A stretch of DNA of 64,000 nt from positions 1,056,001-1,120,000 of the forward strand of contig NC_092568.1 in NCBI RefSeq assembly GCF_037975245.1, in the 5' to 3' direction. The notes under the pieces are model-generated. The model saw only the letters and a list, made by a program, of their open reading frames with translations. It had not been told where the DNA came from and did not search any database. Made by a program: the position numbers and the translations under genes. The stretch is from Apostichopus japonicus (Eukaryota > Echinodermata > Holothuroidea > Aspidochirotida > Stichopodidae). Below are positions 11,061 to 25,119 of the stretch, one piece after another (positions within the stretch are counted from its first letter, which is position 1; the number at the start of each line of letters is the position of its first letter).

Positions 11061-11350
11061 CGCAAATATTTATCCCAAATGCACAGAGGATCGAGTCAAA
11101 CAATCAAATGTCTTAGTACGGAAAATGTTTTGGGGGTGGATATATAGTCAAAACACTTGTTTTAAGTTTAGGGAATGACCTGTAACCATTACTTAACAAT
11201 CTAGCATATTTTGGAGACAAGGATGCTGACTTTTTAATGCATTGTCACCTGGTAGGAGCTCCATGGATACTTTGGATAGACACTTATCACTTAAGAGCTG
11301 AAATATTTCAGAAACCTTAATGAAAAGTGCAAATAGTATTAAAGCAGTTT

Positions 11351-11855
11351 CAGAGCTCCCAACTGACCCGCAATTCGCGGGTTGGACCCGCATTCTAACA
11401 CCCAAACCCGCTGACCCGCGCAAGCGTCCGAAAAACCCGCATTGTAATTGTCAAGTATACATAAAATAAATTGCATCAAATTTTGAGTTAGCAGCCATCA
11501 TTTCTTTAGCATTTAGCATAATAGAGTATAAAACCTCCTTTACAGCATCATTTGAACCTCAAATTAGCCTATATTTCTTTTCATTGGGGCGAGCAGCGAA
11601 CATTTTCATGCCACGGGAAAGAATGAATTATCACCTACTATTCAATTTATTGATGTTACACACAAAAAATGCATATTTCTCAGAACATTTTGGGTGACAA
11701 AAGCCTTTCTAAGTGCTACCATTTTACATGTAGGCATCACCAGGATTCCAAAAAAATTCAAAACGGGAGGGGTACCCCCTCCCTTTATACCCCTCTCCCA
11801 GGACGGCGATTCGTGGCATGGACCAGCATTTGCCTTCTCAAGAGTTGGGAGCTAT
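11351..11855. mobile_element. Probable hAT-like MITE with GCAGTTT flanks
   Basis: The left end AGAGCTCCCAACT and right end (reverse complement) ATAGCTCCCAACT form short inverted repeats. GCAGTTT occurs at 11344-11350 and 11856-11862 as a 7-bp (or imperfect 8-bp) target duplication. The interior has a run of 'acccgc' motifs near the left end and a G/C hairpin GGGAGGGGTACCCCCTCCC near the right end. Confidence 0.65.
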
Positions 11856-14800
11856 GCAGTTTATTACACTACTACATAGCTGCTTGTAAACTACATGTTT
11901 TTGCTTCAGTACTGCTTGTCTAATCATGCACTGCACAGTTTAATGACAGCTTTGGACACAGAATTGATCTTGGTTATAATCGGCAATAATTTATCGGGTA
12001 TCGCATCGCAAAATGCTACGTAAAATGGGCACGTTGCTCAACAAGTACAAAAACTGTTTAGCAGATTTTTAAGCAGAGGAACTGTATCATATTATATGGG
12101 GGGAAGTTGATCGCGGGCCTTCAATACTGCTGAATATGATAAAGAACACTAAAACCAAAATCCATTAGTAACAGTTTCATACATTTATGTACCAATCGTA
12201 GGAATTGTTACATTAAACTGGCCATGACTCAACTCTCAGCATAGAGCCCGATATACCACAGAAAAGCAGGTCAGCTCAGTTTAAACTCATATGCCTCAAA
12301 CTTGGAGCAGGCCTTCAAATGACAACTAAACTCAACAAATCTTATACTGGATTGAGCTGACAACTACGCTACCCACCTAAATTGTTGATATCAATCTAAG
12401 AGGACATAAAACTAAGTCATATCAATAATACATATCTGACCTGACATCTTAGTTTTGACATGGACTGACAACTCTGCAGTTATCACCATCTAAACTAGAG
12501 GCACATCAAAATAACAAGTAACAAACCCTGACAGTTTAATACAGGCCATCTACATCAAAGAGGAAAGGGAAAAGGCTGGACAACTGTAGAGAACTTTGTC
12601 AGCCATCCTCAAATGTTTTAATAACATAAATGGGTAAATATATATATATATATTTTGCTTTACTGAGAATGGTGTATGCAAATTTTACCTGACATGTACA
12701 GGGAATAATTTAATAGTAAAATTTTGATTTAAGGGTTGATATTAATTAAATATGGAATATTATACTGATCTAAATTATGAGAAGGGAACTCACCATGATT
12801 TCTTACTGATCATTCCCCTGATACCCACCTCCCCTCTCCCCATCCCATCCCGAGAATGCCAGTGTTACAAGCATAACTTATTTCAATGTCCAATTATACC
12901 ACACTCGTTTTACTGCAAATATTTGTGACAGCATAAAAGCCCATCAAGTACTTTTGGAAAAACATTAAGTGATCTTTATCAAAAAGTATGTAAAAAACTT
13001 AGGGGCAATAGTCACTAAACTTCATTTCGAACTCTGTTTCTACACTGTTGGTAAATTTCGAGGTACTTCTCAGTTTACACTTGTAACTTGTAAATTTCCA
13101 TTGAATCAGTAAAACAGGACTAACAATCTAAAAAGTTCAACTGCGCGTTCGCAATCGGCAAATGTATAAGGTTATTTATAGTACTGTTAACAAAACATGA
13201 ATAGATCTATATTGGTATAATCACACCCTATAACCTGACTGCAAATAACACCTCATATACAATTACATCGATTCAACAAATTCTGTTTGAAAATATATGT
13301 TCTCACATTTAGTACATTGACATACAAACCTATTTCACACTTACATCTGCACACATTAAAACACAATATTAGTACTAAGATTACTGCACACAATGCATGG
13401 AAATCAAGAGAAAGGGTAATCATGTGACCAATGAATTGGCAGATTTATAGTTGGCGCTGTATGTTTTTATTTCCGCCCGAACGTACCAAATAATTATCAT
13501 ACACGTACTGTATTGTTAACTATATAAAGTGCTATGAGACTGGGATATAGGCCTATATACTGTATTGAAACAAAAAGGATTCATGGCTGTGCATACCGAG
13601 TGGTTTATGAGCACTCCATTTAAATACTTTCAAAATGTTCTGTGTACAAAAAACTGCTTAATGTAGCATTTCGTTAGCTGTAACTGACAAATTATTTCCT
13701 GGGTTTTATACTTGAAGTGATATCTTTTGTTGGTGAGCCCTTCAGCAAACAATTTCTCTCAGACACACAAAACCCAAACTACATTATGTTTACACAATAT
13801 GATATATAACTGTGGATAAAAAGAATGTGAAGGTCACTATTCTTGTTGTGTTTATATACATTGACTAACATATCATTTGCCTGCTATTTTCATGATATAT
13901 ATCATAAACCATACATGAAGAATGGCTGTGGCATGACAATAGGATTCCAATGTTTGACCTAGTTTATAACATAATAAAATGATTAATGACGCCTATCAAT
14001 CTCAATTTCTTATACCCAACTAAATTTACAGTCTTCTACCCTGAAGTAAAATGATAACCAAATCAAACTATATGGTGACCCATATATATAGTTCTGGATG
14101 TTTGCTTAGATGAGCTGTGAGGGAATAATTCAAGTGCAAACTAAATATTCAACACTTGTATATATACCACATATGTCTATGGGAATTTCGGGAGAGGAAA
14201 ATTGGTGGAGGGGGGGGGGGGGTGGGGGGAGGATGAACTACTACATGCTTTGTCTAATCTAGCAGTCCATCTATGTTAATACTACACCTACAGACCTGCT
14301 TTATTTTATCACTGCTGGCTTTTACAATAGCAATTGTAGTAGTGTCATACATTGCCCTGACCGACAGTAAGATTTAAACTTACTAAATTACTTAACTAGG
14401 TTAGCAGATATCCTCAAAACCTCTTTAAAAGATGTGGGTGCCCTTCAGTACTCTGGTCTAGTCAGTCCAACTATTCAAGTAATGATGGTGAATTTTCAAC
14501 AGGGTATTAACAATAGTCTGTTACTGAGGTTAAGTGTGCAGAGCTTGACCAATTATGTTGATTTTTAGCTGGGCTCTTACAATGCCCTTTACTGTAGAGT
14601 GGCAGAAGAAAAAAATATCAGAAGCCATAATTCTTTGATTCCATATAACAGATTGTCATATAACCTGTGAATATAATAATTCAGGGCTTGACTTCAAGGT
14701 TGTTATTACCATTACCTGCATGTCTAGTAGATTGCTACAAAAAAAAATCCAGATACTTCAAACTTTGGTAAACGAGAGAAAATATTGTAACGAGTCGCTC

Positions 14801-15997
14801 AAATCAATTTCGAGGAAGGCAGTGCAAGATGTCACTGAAGTTATGGAAATCATCCGAAGCAATTCAAGTTGTAAACTTTTATCTATCTAGACTATCTCTA
14901 TATCTACCAACCTCTACCAGAAATTTACAACAGCCTGTAAAGTCAATAACCTACTGGTGTAAAATTTATGGTCCATGCCACTAGATACGCAGGTAATGGC
15001 AGTTACTGTTGGCTTGCATTACCACAAGCATCTCATCAATTGTCTACAGAAATATGAAAGTCAAACATCGCAATTAAAGCAACGATTAAAATCAGCCGTT
15101 CATGAGATAACGAGCTTTGAAATCCTTTCTTCTTAAAATAACTTTAACATACCTAAATGAAGATTATTTGTTAGTGCTCACTGAGTCTCATGCGTGATTG
15201 CAGTCTAGAGTGACAGCACATGTGCAACAATGTACACATAAGCATGCTGTATAGCAACCAGGGTGCACTGAACTACCGTAGTTTGACAACCCTCGGTGCT
15301 CGAAAGATAATGTAGCATCAGTTGCACTAGTGCACATCTGGCAAACGCAACATACCTAAAATTCCTCTTCATCTCGAGATGAACCCAGATGCAGATGAGA
15401 TGTATACCAATTTGTAATTTAGGGATGAAAAGGTCAAACAAAGCCCTGAAGCTATGATCAAGATGACCATATCTAGCCGGCCCTGGTGAATGTTATGAGC
15501 AGATGAAAGGGACGGCTAAACCCTGCAAACACGTTACTATGTGCAGTACATGATACCCAGAGCATTGAGTACATGCCTATATGATGAGCCCACAACAAGA
15601 TTAGAAATCTCCTTCTAATTAGTGAAAGTTAATTGTGTATAAAGGAGAAACAAGTATCATCGTTCTGTGAAAAATTTATCCGGTATAGCATTCACAGCTA
15701 GAATGATATACATACAAGATATATAGCCACACTGCTTTATACAAGTGAAGAAATGTAAACTAAGTTTTTTTGTCTATAAGAACCATATTATGTTCTATGG
15801 GACAAAATTCAGAGCCAACAAAAGTGGTACACAAAAATTAAACACAAAATTATTCCCTGTCATGAATATCTAGTTCCCCCTGGCTCAGAATGAGACCTGA
15901 TGATGGATAGGACACATGAGAAAAGTACAGTACCTCGATACAGCATCTTCAAAACCCTGTCTGGTTTGGGTACTTTGGTTCCGGTAGAGTTCAGGGG

Positions 15998-16060
15998 AGA
16001 GTAGGGTTCTGGGTAGAGTAGAGGATAGAGTAGGGTTCTGGGTAGAGTAGAGGATAGAGT
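15998..16060 (+). repeat. 29-bp minisatellite, 2.2 units
   Basis: The unit starts AGAGTAGGGTTCTGGGTAGA and repeats perfectly at 15998-16026 and 16027-16055, followed by a partial third. Confidence 0.95.
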
Positions 16061-16162
16061 TGTCTAGCTATAGAGTAAAAATTGGAATAAACTAATACCT
16101 AGGTTGTTAAGGACATTGGCAATATTTTGCAATTCAAAATATTGACTTTGCACACCTACCAT

Positions 16163-16205
16163 GGAGGAGGTAGGATGGGATGGGGAGGGGGGATGGGGGG
16201 GGGTG
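16163..16205 (+). repeat. G-rich tract GGATGGGATGGGG
   Basis: A short, G-quadruplex-prone tract. Similar ones occur at 14208-14231, 30232-30252, 30869-30905 and 62818-62845. Confidence 0.8.
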
Positions 16206-19115
16206 AAGAACCAGCTAAGATGTCTTAAAGTCTGTCCCTCCTTCCATGCTGTACTTGTGAACACCTATTGGTGATCATACCAGTTCTGAACTGCAAAATT
16301 ACATTGATTTTTCAATGGTCTAATTTAAGCAAGGGTAGGCCGTATCACAATTAAGTCTGTGACCAAGAAATAGACTTGAACCCTCTAGACCCTCTCCTCA
16401 CAATCATCTCTAAAATGGAATATATTTCGTCCACGTCGGGGAATCTGTCGACGACTCGCTTAACCCTTTCCAGATCCCCTCTAAACAGATCTGCTGATCA
16501 TGCTTGAGTTGCAGTACTTTAAGATACGACAAGTCCTAGGGTGAAATCCAGTAAATAAGCGACTGTGAAAATCGGGTACGACGCAGATTTTCGAAGACGT
16601 ACGTACGAATAGAGGAATCATAAATCAGGGACGTGGGAGGATGAGCAGACTTCGCATTCAGTCGCATTTATTCCCTTTCTGCAAATCATAGGACCTCTCT
16701 CTTATATCATCCAATCATATAAAAACCTTAAAAGCATTGTTACTCATATCCTTTTAATATTACTTTACCTTATAACGGGTACTTACATAAATATGTCAAG
16801 TCATATTATCTAATAAATATTGATTGTCGTTGCTGAAAGACGAAAATAAATTGAACAGTCAAGTTTTTCAAACAGTGGAGTCGATCTTGTTATATACCTC
16901 GATCCAAATTTGGAGAGTTCAAAGTTGTTTTTCTGTCTCACACCAAAAAAAAATTATTTCTCAAACAAATTGCAAGGAAAGAAATTTAAAAACCAAAAGC
17001 CATTTATCAATTTGTGGCTTTAAACCCTCTCTTCTTTCTATTTCACAATTGACTTAATTGCGTAAAATGTACATTAAAATTTGTTACAAAATCACATGTG
17101 ACATATGGGAGAATGAAAAGCTATGTACAGACTCTTGCGGCTGATGGCTGAAGTGTACTTGCATCCTTTGAGATTTTATTATGATATTTAGGTCCATTGC
17201 ATGATTACCGTGACAACGATACGATAATACAGCTTTCTCAGTTGATTTTCATCAATTTTTCAATGCCAAATGTTGGGCATCAAAATCCTACAACAATCTA
17301 GGTCATTTATGCTTTACCTAGTACCACTTCACTTCCAACAATTGATGAAAGCGTCGACAACAATTGAAGAAACTATTTTCTACACGTGATCAATGCTAAT
17401 ACTGTACGTCTGGGAAATGAAATGTCAATCAGAGGTCAAATGGAATACATTGAGAATTTGAGTTTATTTTTGTGACAAATGTAGGAAGGTGTTTGCATAT
17501 AGTTTGCATAACAGAATAATAACATCTTGTGCAGTATTCTATAAAATGGCAAACAAGACAGACATTAAAGAGCATCTTTAGAGTAGCTCTATAGTTGCAT
17601 CATCAATTTACCAATTTAATTCGTTTGTTATGTATGTACATACGTAGCCATGAGCTTTCGTTCTTTGTAAATAAGAAAATAATTATTACAACTATAGGAG
17701 CTGTCAACCTGAGTTCAAGAGGTTCCTTGTGTTTTCTTCACTTGTTTTGGCCGTGGCTGGGGCCGGATACAATAGCCTTAATTCAGTCAATCAAATCAGT
17801 TTACATCCTACAGGTTTCTAGATCTAGCTTCTAAGCAATGAATAGCTCGTACATAAGTTGTGTATAACAGTGTATAGTGAATTGTGAGAAAACAGGTCAC
17901 AAGCTAGGATAGATATTCAGACCAAGAGCTCTCCTAATTAATACTTAATTAATAATTAATAACTACAAGTTTAGTCCACAGGTACAACACTTGACATGTA
18001 TATATTAAGTATTTATTAAAGTGGAATTTTCCGGACTGCGCAGACAATTTGGTTGTAAACCTAGCTTGCAGAGATTCACACTACATTTCTCACTGCAGAA
18101 GAGATATGACCTAAATGTTGATGACCGACCAGTTTTATACTGTCACATAGATTGCGTTGCATATTTCCTGTACAAATGTGTATAGTTTGTACCGAGGCAA
18201 TTTTCCAATAAGCAACATCATATGATTAACCCTTGAGCATCCCCTCTTCTTTACAATCCCTGTGAGATTAAAAATAAAAGTCACCCTTTTTTTTGGATGT
18301 GTTTCCATAACAAGGCTATTACTTTCTATGCTGCATCCCCTCGAAGGCCTCGTGTTGCCCCACCGGTTTGCGAGATGCTGACATTTTATTCATCTCTCCT
18401 TCGGGGAACCCATTACCGCGTCCTCATCTGCCGCCCGTTGCCACGATACAGACATTAACGCAACAGAGTTGTGCAAGCGTAACTGCCGTGACTTCTCTCC
18501 ATGCCAGTCACGGCGAGAAAGGCCTTTAACATTGCCTTTGTAGATCTCTGGAGCGTGTAAGAGGTATTAAATTTCGGATATGAAATATTCATGAATGAAT
18601 CATAACTGTACAGCCTCTTGAATCTTGGGAGGAAGGGAATCATTCCATACTCACATGTTATATAGTGTGAGTATGTCTCTCGGAATAGCCAAACTTGATG
18701 AGACAAAATATATGAAACGGAAGGAGACATCATCACACATGCATAGATATTTAGAAAAGGAGTGGTTTTCCTGGGTTATCGTGACCTCATAATCTATCTG
18801 CAAACCGAAGTACTTTTCACGTCTTTCCAATCGATTCAAGTTTAATTTTATGTCTACTGATTTGATACAATTTGCTGAATGATATTACAGTATATAGACG
18901 AGTCACTATGATGACAAATTTATATCTTTTCCTTTTTTCAGTCAGTATTGATGTGATGGACAGTATGTGACCAAAGTCACACAATGGATTGGATTGTTAA
19001 AACCCATGTAGATCCCTTAGTTAGACTGACTGGTATCCAATCATAGATATCATTGGGTGGGTGCGTTGGCCAGCTAGAGTTCTAACACGTTTTGAAATTC
19101 AAACAAATCTCTTAG

Positions 19116-19481
19116 TTAAAGGCATTGAAGACTCGCCCCAAACCGCATGCGGCCATCTGAAAAAGTTACTTTCTGTTGCTTGATGACGTTTTGTTTGTGT
19201 CGCTACAAAATGCAGACAGTAATGACACGTGATAACTTGTTATCCTTAGCTGGACCTAAGATGTCCATCGCTGTATCCTTTATACACTGTGCTGTGGGTA
19301 TCGACCGCAGCTGTATGTACTGACGGTACTCTAGTGTCTAATTACCGACGGTAGCAAGCTGTGTGTGTATTTTCTGGGATCGACGGTGGTGTCTAAACAC
19401 TTCTGTTACACCTCATTCGAAACTAGGTCAAATTACCGGCATTAGACGTTTCTTTTTGCGCGAGTCTTCACACCCCTTTAA
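19116..19481 (+). mobile_element. TTAA-flanked MITE, copy 2
   Basis: Same family and same orientation as the copy at 9491, with TTAA at both edges and the ends TTAAAGGCATTGAAGACTCG and CGAGTCTTCACACC...TTTAA. It is 366 bp long, uninterrupted and non-coding. Internal landmarks shared by all copies are 'taccgacggtagcaagctg' and 'cattcgaaactaggtca'. Confidence 0.9.
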
Positions 19482-20612
19482 GCTGAGATCGAGGTAGAGG
19501 GGCCTACATCCAAGTAGGAGATACATTAACCTAACCATCATCATTTGTCTATGTGATAAAGACCACTGACATGAACAATTTCCCAAAAGCAGCTAGGAAA
19601 AATCACATTCCATTCGGGAGATATATCACAGGTTTTAACATTCAGGCAAACTTACAAACCAATGCAAAATATATCTTGAGAAAGTCTGACATCTTTTGAC
19701 TTATTTCCTGCTAATTTTATGATATTATTTTATAGTTTTACTCTTTACTATTTGATTTTATTCACTCTCTCTTTCTCTCTCAAGAAAAAGGAGAGACCGT
19801 TTGCAACTGATCGACTCCCTACTTGACACAACATTTGTTCCTTTGGGCTTGAATGTTGAATGATGAATGCTGTTGGCCAAACTTTGTAGAATCCGAAAGA
19901 AAAATAGGCCGCAAGAACTTTAGAGCACTTCTGATCTCATAACTTTTCCATTTGAATAATTAAGAGAAACTTGAATGTAGGATGGTGCATGTTGGCTCAC
20001 ATCTGTCCCAGGGCACATAAAAGAACCGGCTACAATAACTTCCAATGGATGAGAAAATTGGTCGAATTAGATTCAACTATTAGACAGAGTGCAATCATCT
20101 GTGGTGCACAAATTTATGTAGATTTGTTTAAAAACAGACAAAAGTAGAAAATATCACCCCAACCATAGCTGGCATTTGGATATAAACACATAAGATCATT
20201 ATTGCAAAATTGTAATGTCACACAACTGATGTCTATACCCTGATATTTTCTTCTTTCTAAATTCAAACTGACCCATAGCTCCTCTTAACCTCTGTTAGTA
20301 CTTAGCACTACTCACGAATCTCAAACATATTCCGATGTTTGTACGCATGACGATTAGATTTTACTAGTACAGGGAATATTTAATTGGTATCCCATTGCAA
20401 AATGGCTACACAAATTGGACAAATTGCTACAAAAGTACTAAGGCATCAATGGCAGTTGTTCTGTACACAGAAACTACAGTATAGTCGTTTATAAGAGACA
20501 AAATTCAGATAATAATAACTTTGCACTTGACCTAAAATGAGAACTGGTCGTTCACAGAAAACAGATAGTACTGTATTATTCATCCATCGTTCCATCTGTG
20601 GAAGTCAGAGTA
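19482..20612. other. Unassigned AT-rich DNA between two mobile elements
   Basis: A CT-rich tract lies near 19765-19785. Nothing else can be named. Confidence 0.55.
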
Positions 20613-20628
20613 TATGGTCAATTCCATG

Positions 20629-22319
20629 GTGACTCGCGTGACATTTTTACTAAAATTCCTCTCTATTTGATATCATTAAACAAGTAAAGAAGTTACCTGG
20701 GAGAAAAGCATTCATGTAGTCAGTGAAGGTACGCCTTAATGCTTACAACAGTAGACAAAAAATATTTATACCTCAAGTATTGGGGGTGAAATTGGCGAAA
20801 AACTAAACGTGACTCGCGTGACAGTTACTATTAGCAAAAATCAGAATGCACACACAAATGTTCGATTTCTTATGTCTTATTAAAATTTTTCCAATCACTT
20901 TTTGTAATCATACCGAAGTTGAAAAACACCTCTACCTCAATTGCTATGCAACTTTGAATAAATGTTGTAACGCATGAAAATAACGATGAAGATGTATTGT
21001 GACTCGCGTGACAAGAAAACGTGACTCGCGTGACAAGTTCACTTTTCGAATAGTTCTAGAACAAATGCAGTAGTGAATCGAAGGTATAGATCTTGCCTAG
21101 TGAAATAAAACATTCATTGGTCTAGAAAGTGTCCAAAAGGTACTTCCCTTGGGAATGTCCAGATGATATTTATGTCCCTGAGTTACTTTCATGACTGCAG
21201 ACAGTAGGTAATATACTGTACGGGTAGTACAGTTGTTCAGGCAATATATCTTGTCAATTAATATTTATAACAATATTTAGTCTGTTGAAGTCACTCATTT
21301 GAAAGTTATAGAAGAAACAGATCTATCAAAATGTGATTCAAATTACGATTCTTATTTGTCATATTTGAATAAACCAAAAGTGTAATATTGAGAAGATACA
21401 TTCGCTCATAGGATTTTGGGAATGATTGAGCAGTTAAAACCTTAAGGTTGTCAAGTCATAGCACATGGCATTGCCAGATACAAATATGGATTATGTTTTT
21501 GTATTTTACTAAAAAATCAATGACATGTGCTAACTTTCCAAATGTGGTGATAAAATAGGCGTTATATTGCGAATAAATATTCATGATTTTAAATTCTGAT
21601 ATTTCAAATGAAATTATTATAATTAGTTGCATTATGTGTGCACATATTATTCAAGTTGCCTAATTAAAGGGGAATTCATTTATGATATCTTTAATCAGTG
21701 TTCTTCATTCATCAAACTATAACATCCCTGTAATTTTCACACAGTAAATAGGTAGAAACACTATCTTGATTTGTCGTGACTCGCATGACGTGACTCGCGT
21801 GACATTCGTAAAGGGTGATTTTCTGCAAAATTTGAATATCTTCTGAAAAGGAAAATTCAGTAATCCTTTTGGTATCTATGTGAAGACTTGATATTCATTA
21901 TTTGGAGTAAAACTTTTGTGCAGGCAAGGAGAAAAAAACAAAAACAGTCAATTTTGTAACTCACGTGACAGTAAATCACGGGTGTTTACTGTTTTCAATT
22001 TACCACTGTTGTCTAATGCCTTGATGTCAAAATAAAATTGAAGCTATTAACTGAGCACTATGCTATACCAAATATAATTAGTCCAACACACAGTAAATAG
22101 GTAGAAACACTATCTTGAATTGACGTGACTCGCGTGACGTGACTCGCGTGACATTCGTAAAGGGTGATTTTCCACAAAATTTGAATATCTTCTGGAAAGG
22201 AAAATTCAGTAATCCTTTTGGTATCTATGTGAAGACTTGATATTCATTATTTGGAGTAAAAGTCTTGTGCAGGCAAGGAGAAAAAAAACAAAAACAGTAA
22301 ATTTTGTGACTCGCGTGAC
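20629..22319 (+). repeat. GTGACTCGCGTGAC iterons
   Basis: Exact copies start at 20629, 20809, 20999, 21021, 21790, 22125, 22139 and 22306. Variants start at 21776 (GTGACTCGCATGAC) and 21957 (GTAACTCACGTGAC). Each unit is a direct repeat of GTGAC separated by TCGC. Two pairs are fused head to tail (21776/21790 and 22125/22139) and one pair is 22 bp apart (20999/21021). Confidence 0.95.
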
Positions 22320-22428
22320 AGTAAATTGAGGGTGTTTTCAATTCACCACTATTGTCTAATGCCTTGATGTCAAAAAAAAATTGAAGCTATTAAGTGAGCA
22401 CTATGCTATAGCAAATATAATTAGTCCA
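21738..22428 (+). repeat. Tandem duplication of about 349 bp inside the iteron element
   Basis: Copy A is 21738-22085 and copy B is 22087-22428. Both run from 'cacacagtaaatagg' to 'aatataattagtcca' with few differences. Each copy holds a fused iteron pair near its start and one single iteron about 170 bp further on. The single one in copy A is mutated (GTAACTCACGTGAC). Confidence 0.93.
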
Positions 22429-25119
22429 TAAAACTGATGATACCTATGATTAATATGTACAAATCTGCACAAAATGAAATTTCACTGTATTTTTCATAAT
22501 TTAGTTACTACGGGAACCACTTGTTATTACCGACCCCATAATCAAACAAATAATGTTTCGGGGGTGAAAAAATTATTTTTAGTAACTACAAGTATTCTAT
22601 TTATTGGAAACTTATACAATTTTAATGTAAAATGATTTTAAATTTTTTGGTATGATGTTGACCTTATCATGGAATTGACCATATGACTATGGCTCTTCAA
22701 AAATGTCGAAAATATGGGCCTACAAGATCAAATTGACTCTGGCTGAGTATATATCCGGGGCAGCGGGTCGAAGACTTTACTTATACTTTAAAGGACAAGT
22801 CAGTATTGTATTCAAACTTCAGTTTTCACTCAGGCAAATCATCCTCTGACAAATTTATAATGGTAATTGATCCAATAATCCTAGATGACCAAATATCTGT
22901 TCTGCCAATGAAAACTCAGCTACTTTGGAGGTTGTCCAACCGACGAATAGTTGTTTACAACAAATTCGTAAATTGCATGGTAACCGCATACCCTCAAATA
23001 TGTGAAATGATAAATTGATATCATCCCTAAGGCTGGTATCCTATTCACCCAGACCTACATATCTCTCCTACACTTTACATATTGTTCACTGTTGTTTTGC
23101 AACATCTTTTCGGACGAGCCAATTCGATATTAAGACAACCAAGAAGTAAGGCCTGGTTGTCTGACGGAAAACCGGGAAGAAAATCCTTAAAACTTTGCCC
23201 TGATATTGCACAGATAGTGAGAAGTGATCAAGCACACGATAGTCTCTGAAGGTGGGCTTGTTGACCATCCGGTCAGTGATCGGTGACCATTGTTTGAATT
23301 TATAGCAAATTCTTAGATCGCACTCAAAGTTCCCATAAATATGATTATTTTTATGTTGGTACACTCACAGCCGCAGGAAACTTTTATTCGCAGGCTACAT
23401 ATACTTTATAGAGATTTGGTATCGAATCCTGCCGATTAATTTCAAGAAAAAAAATGTATACAAACTTACTTTGACAATTCTGAATGTACTTGGCTTGGAC
23501 AGGTATTACCGTTACTTTTGTTCTAACATTTGCATAAAAGGTGTATCTACTGTCTATATAACTCCACCAATGTATAGCCTAGACTCACAGCAAACTTGTA
23601 CAATACTTAGATGTAACCTAGTTTCAGATTCAAGGCAAAAGTCATCATAGTCAACAATCACACTAATTACCAGGTGATTTAATGCTTTCCATTTCATCCA
23701 TGATGAAACAGCTATATAGCAACTCGTACCTGATAATTTTACCTGATCACAAAAAGCTATACCTGTATGGGTAAAATAGAAAGTGCAGGCAAATCAACTT
23801 GAATAACAAAATGCCCAAAATTGCTTTTAAAGCAGCTTTTTGAGATGATTTGGTTACACATTTGTCAAAGCTATTCGATACCATTTTGGGTCTCCTAAAC
23901 ACATGCACTATGATTACCCTATAGTCTATCAGTCTATCTGCTAACATTCTGGCACAGAGGCTGTGTTAACAGTTTATAGGCTAGGCTAGATCAGAGTGTG
24001 TATGTTTAGGAGATAGGCTACATTAAGGTCAGGTAAATATTTCCCCAGCACTGTGGGTACTTATGTATCCAACCAAATTAGGATAAAGATTTGCCATCAA
24101 AACAAGTAAAATTACGCCAGTTTAACTAAATTTGAATTGCCAAAAAGTACTACATTGTTCCAAATTGCCTGCATTTTACTTTTCATTGAAAAAAAAAATC
24201 ACATAAGAAGAAAAGAAGAGGAATATTTAAAGGATATATTTATGAAGTACTTGAAGAAGGTGAACCTGGACAAATCCTCAAAGATTTCTGTTCTCTATGA
24301 AATTGGGACAGATGTCAAACTTTAGAAACTGGATTCGAGTGAATGAAAGAACCTCAGTAAGAATAAAAGTTGCAAGATGAAGAGATTGTTAGAGTCGGCA
24401 GGTAAGAGGGCAACGACCTAAAGGGGTTGGTGGGAGTGTAGTCAGTGCAAAGAGGTTAAACATTGTAAGGTAGGTAGATCAGAGTGTTTACATGCACAGG
24501 AGACAGGTAAGGGATGAACGAAGGAAATACAATAGGCTTCTTTTGTTGTCTGTTCTTTGTCCATGAATAGCTGCAGATTCCTCGATTCAAACCCTATTGT
24601 AATGTACTGTATCTATAGTGAACATTAAACTTAATACATTGAATTCCCTGCTCTTTTGTTTCCATATCTCCCACCAACTTGTATAATTAAAATCTGGATG
24701 ATAAACAAGTTTATTAAAATGTTTCCTTTGATCACAGTCTACAACTATCATGTAAAAGAAAAGAAAAATACAATAATTATAACCTCTGAATGATAATCAC
24801 TTTCACTTTCACTTGGCTATTTACCAAAACAGTTAACCTAAATATTCCAACACTAACCTAATTTCCGTGCACAGTGATTTCCTCATTATGTCCGGAATTT
24901 GGTGAAATTTGCGACAAAATTAAACCTTGATTAACCTTGATAAAAACCTTAAACATACATTAACAGAGAATTACATTCTTATTATTTTCCTCCATTGATT
25001 CAGAGAGTGAGAAAACACGGACAATGTACTACTAAACCCAATTCTAATATATATAGCACCAAACTCTACAGTACTGCATTCTCATACATTTTGAAAATGA
25101 TAGTTTGAAAGAAAGCATT

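Larger units (their letters stand above)
11863..19115. other. Unassigned AT-rich DNA, probably intronic
   Basis: Contains simple repeats (TA run near 12638, poly-G at 14210, minisatellite at 15998) and an AATTAATA-rich stretch at 17935-17962. No exon, RNA gene or clear transposon was recognised. The segment 18440-18660 is less AT-rich and unique. Confidence 0.6.
20615..22681 (+). mobile_element. Iteron-bearing element with terminal inverted repeats (2.07 kb, non-coding)
   Basis: Both ends carry TGGTCAATTCCATG (inverted at the right), flanked by TA on each side (20613-20614 and 22682-22683). This fits a TA-targeting (Tc1/mariner-like) or related DNA transposon. No ORF of note is inside. Eight exact copies of GTGACTCGCGTGAC and two one- or two-base variants, all on the plus strand, are spread through it. 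The first copy abuts the left terminal repeat and no copy lies by the right one. The right third contains a tandem duplication of about 349 bp. Whether it is a MITE, a decayed large transposon or something else is open. Confidence 0.75.
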
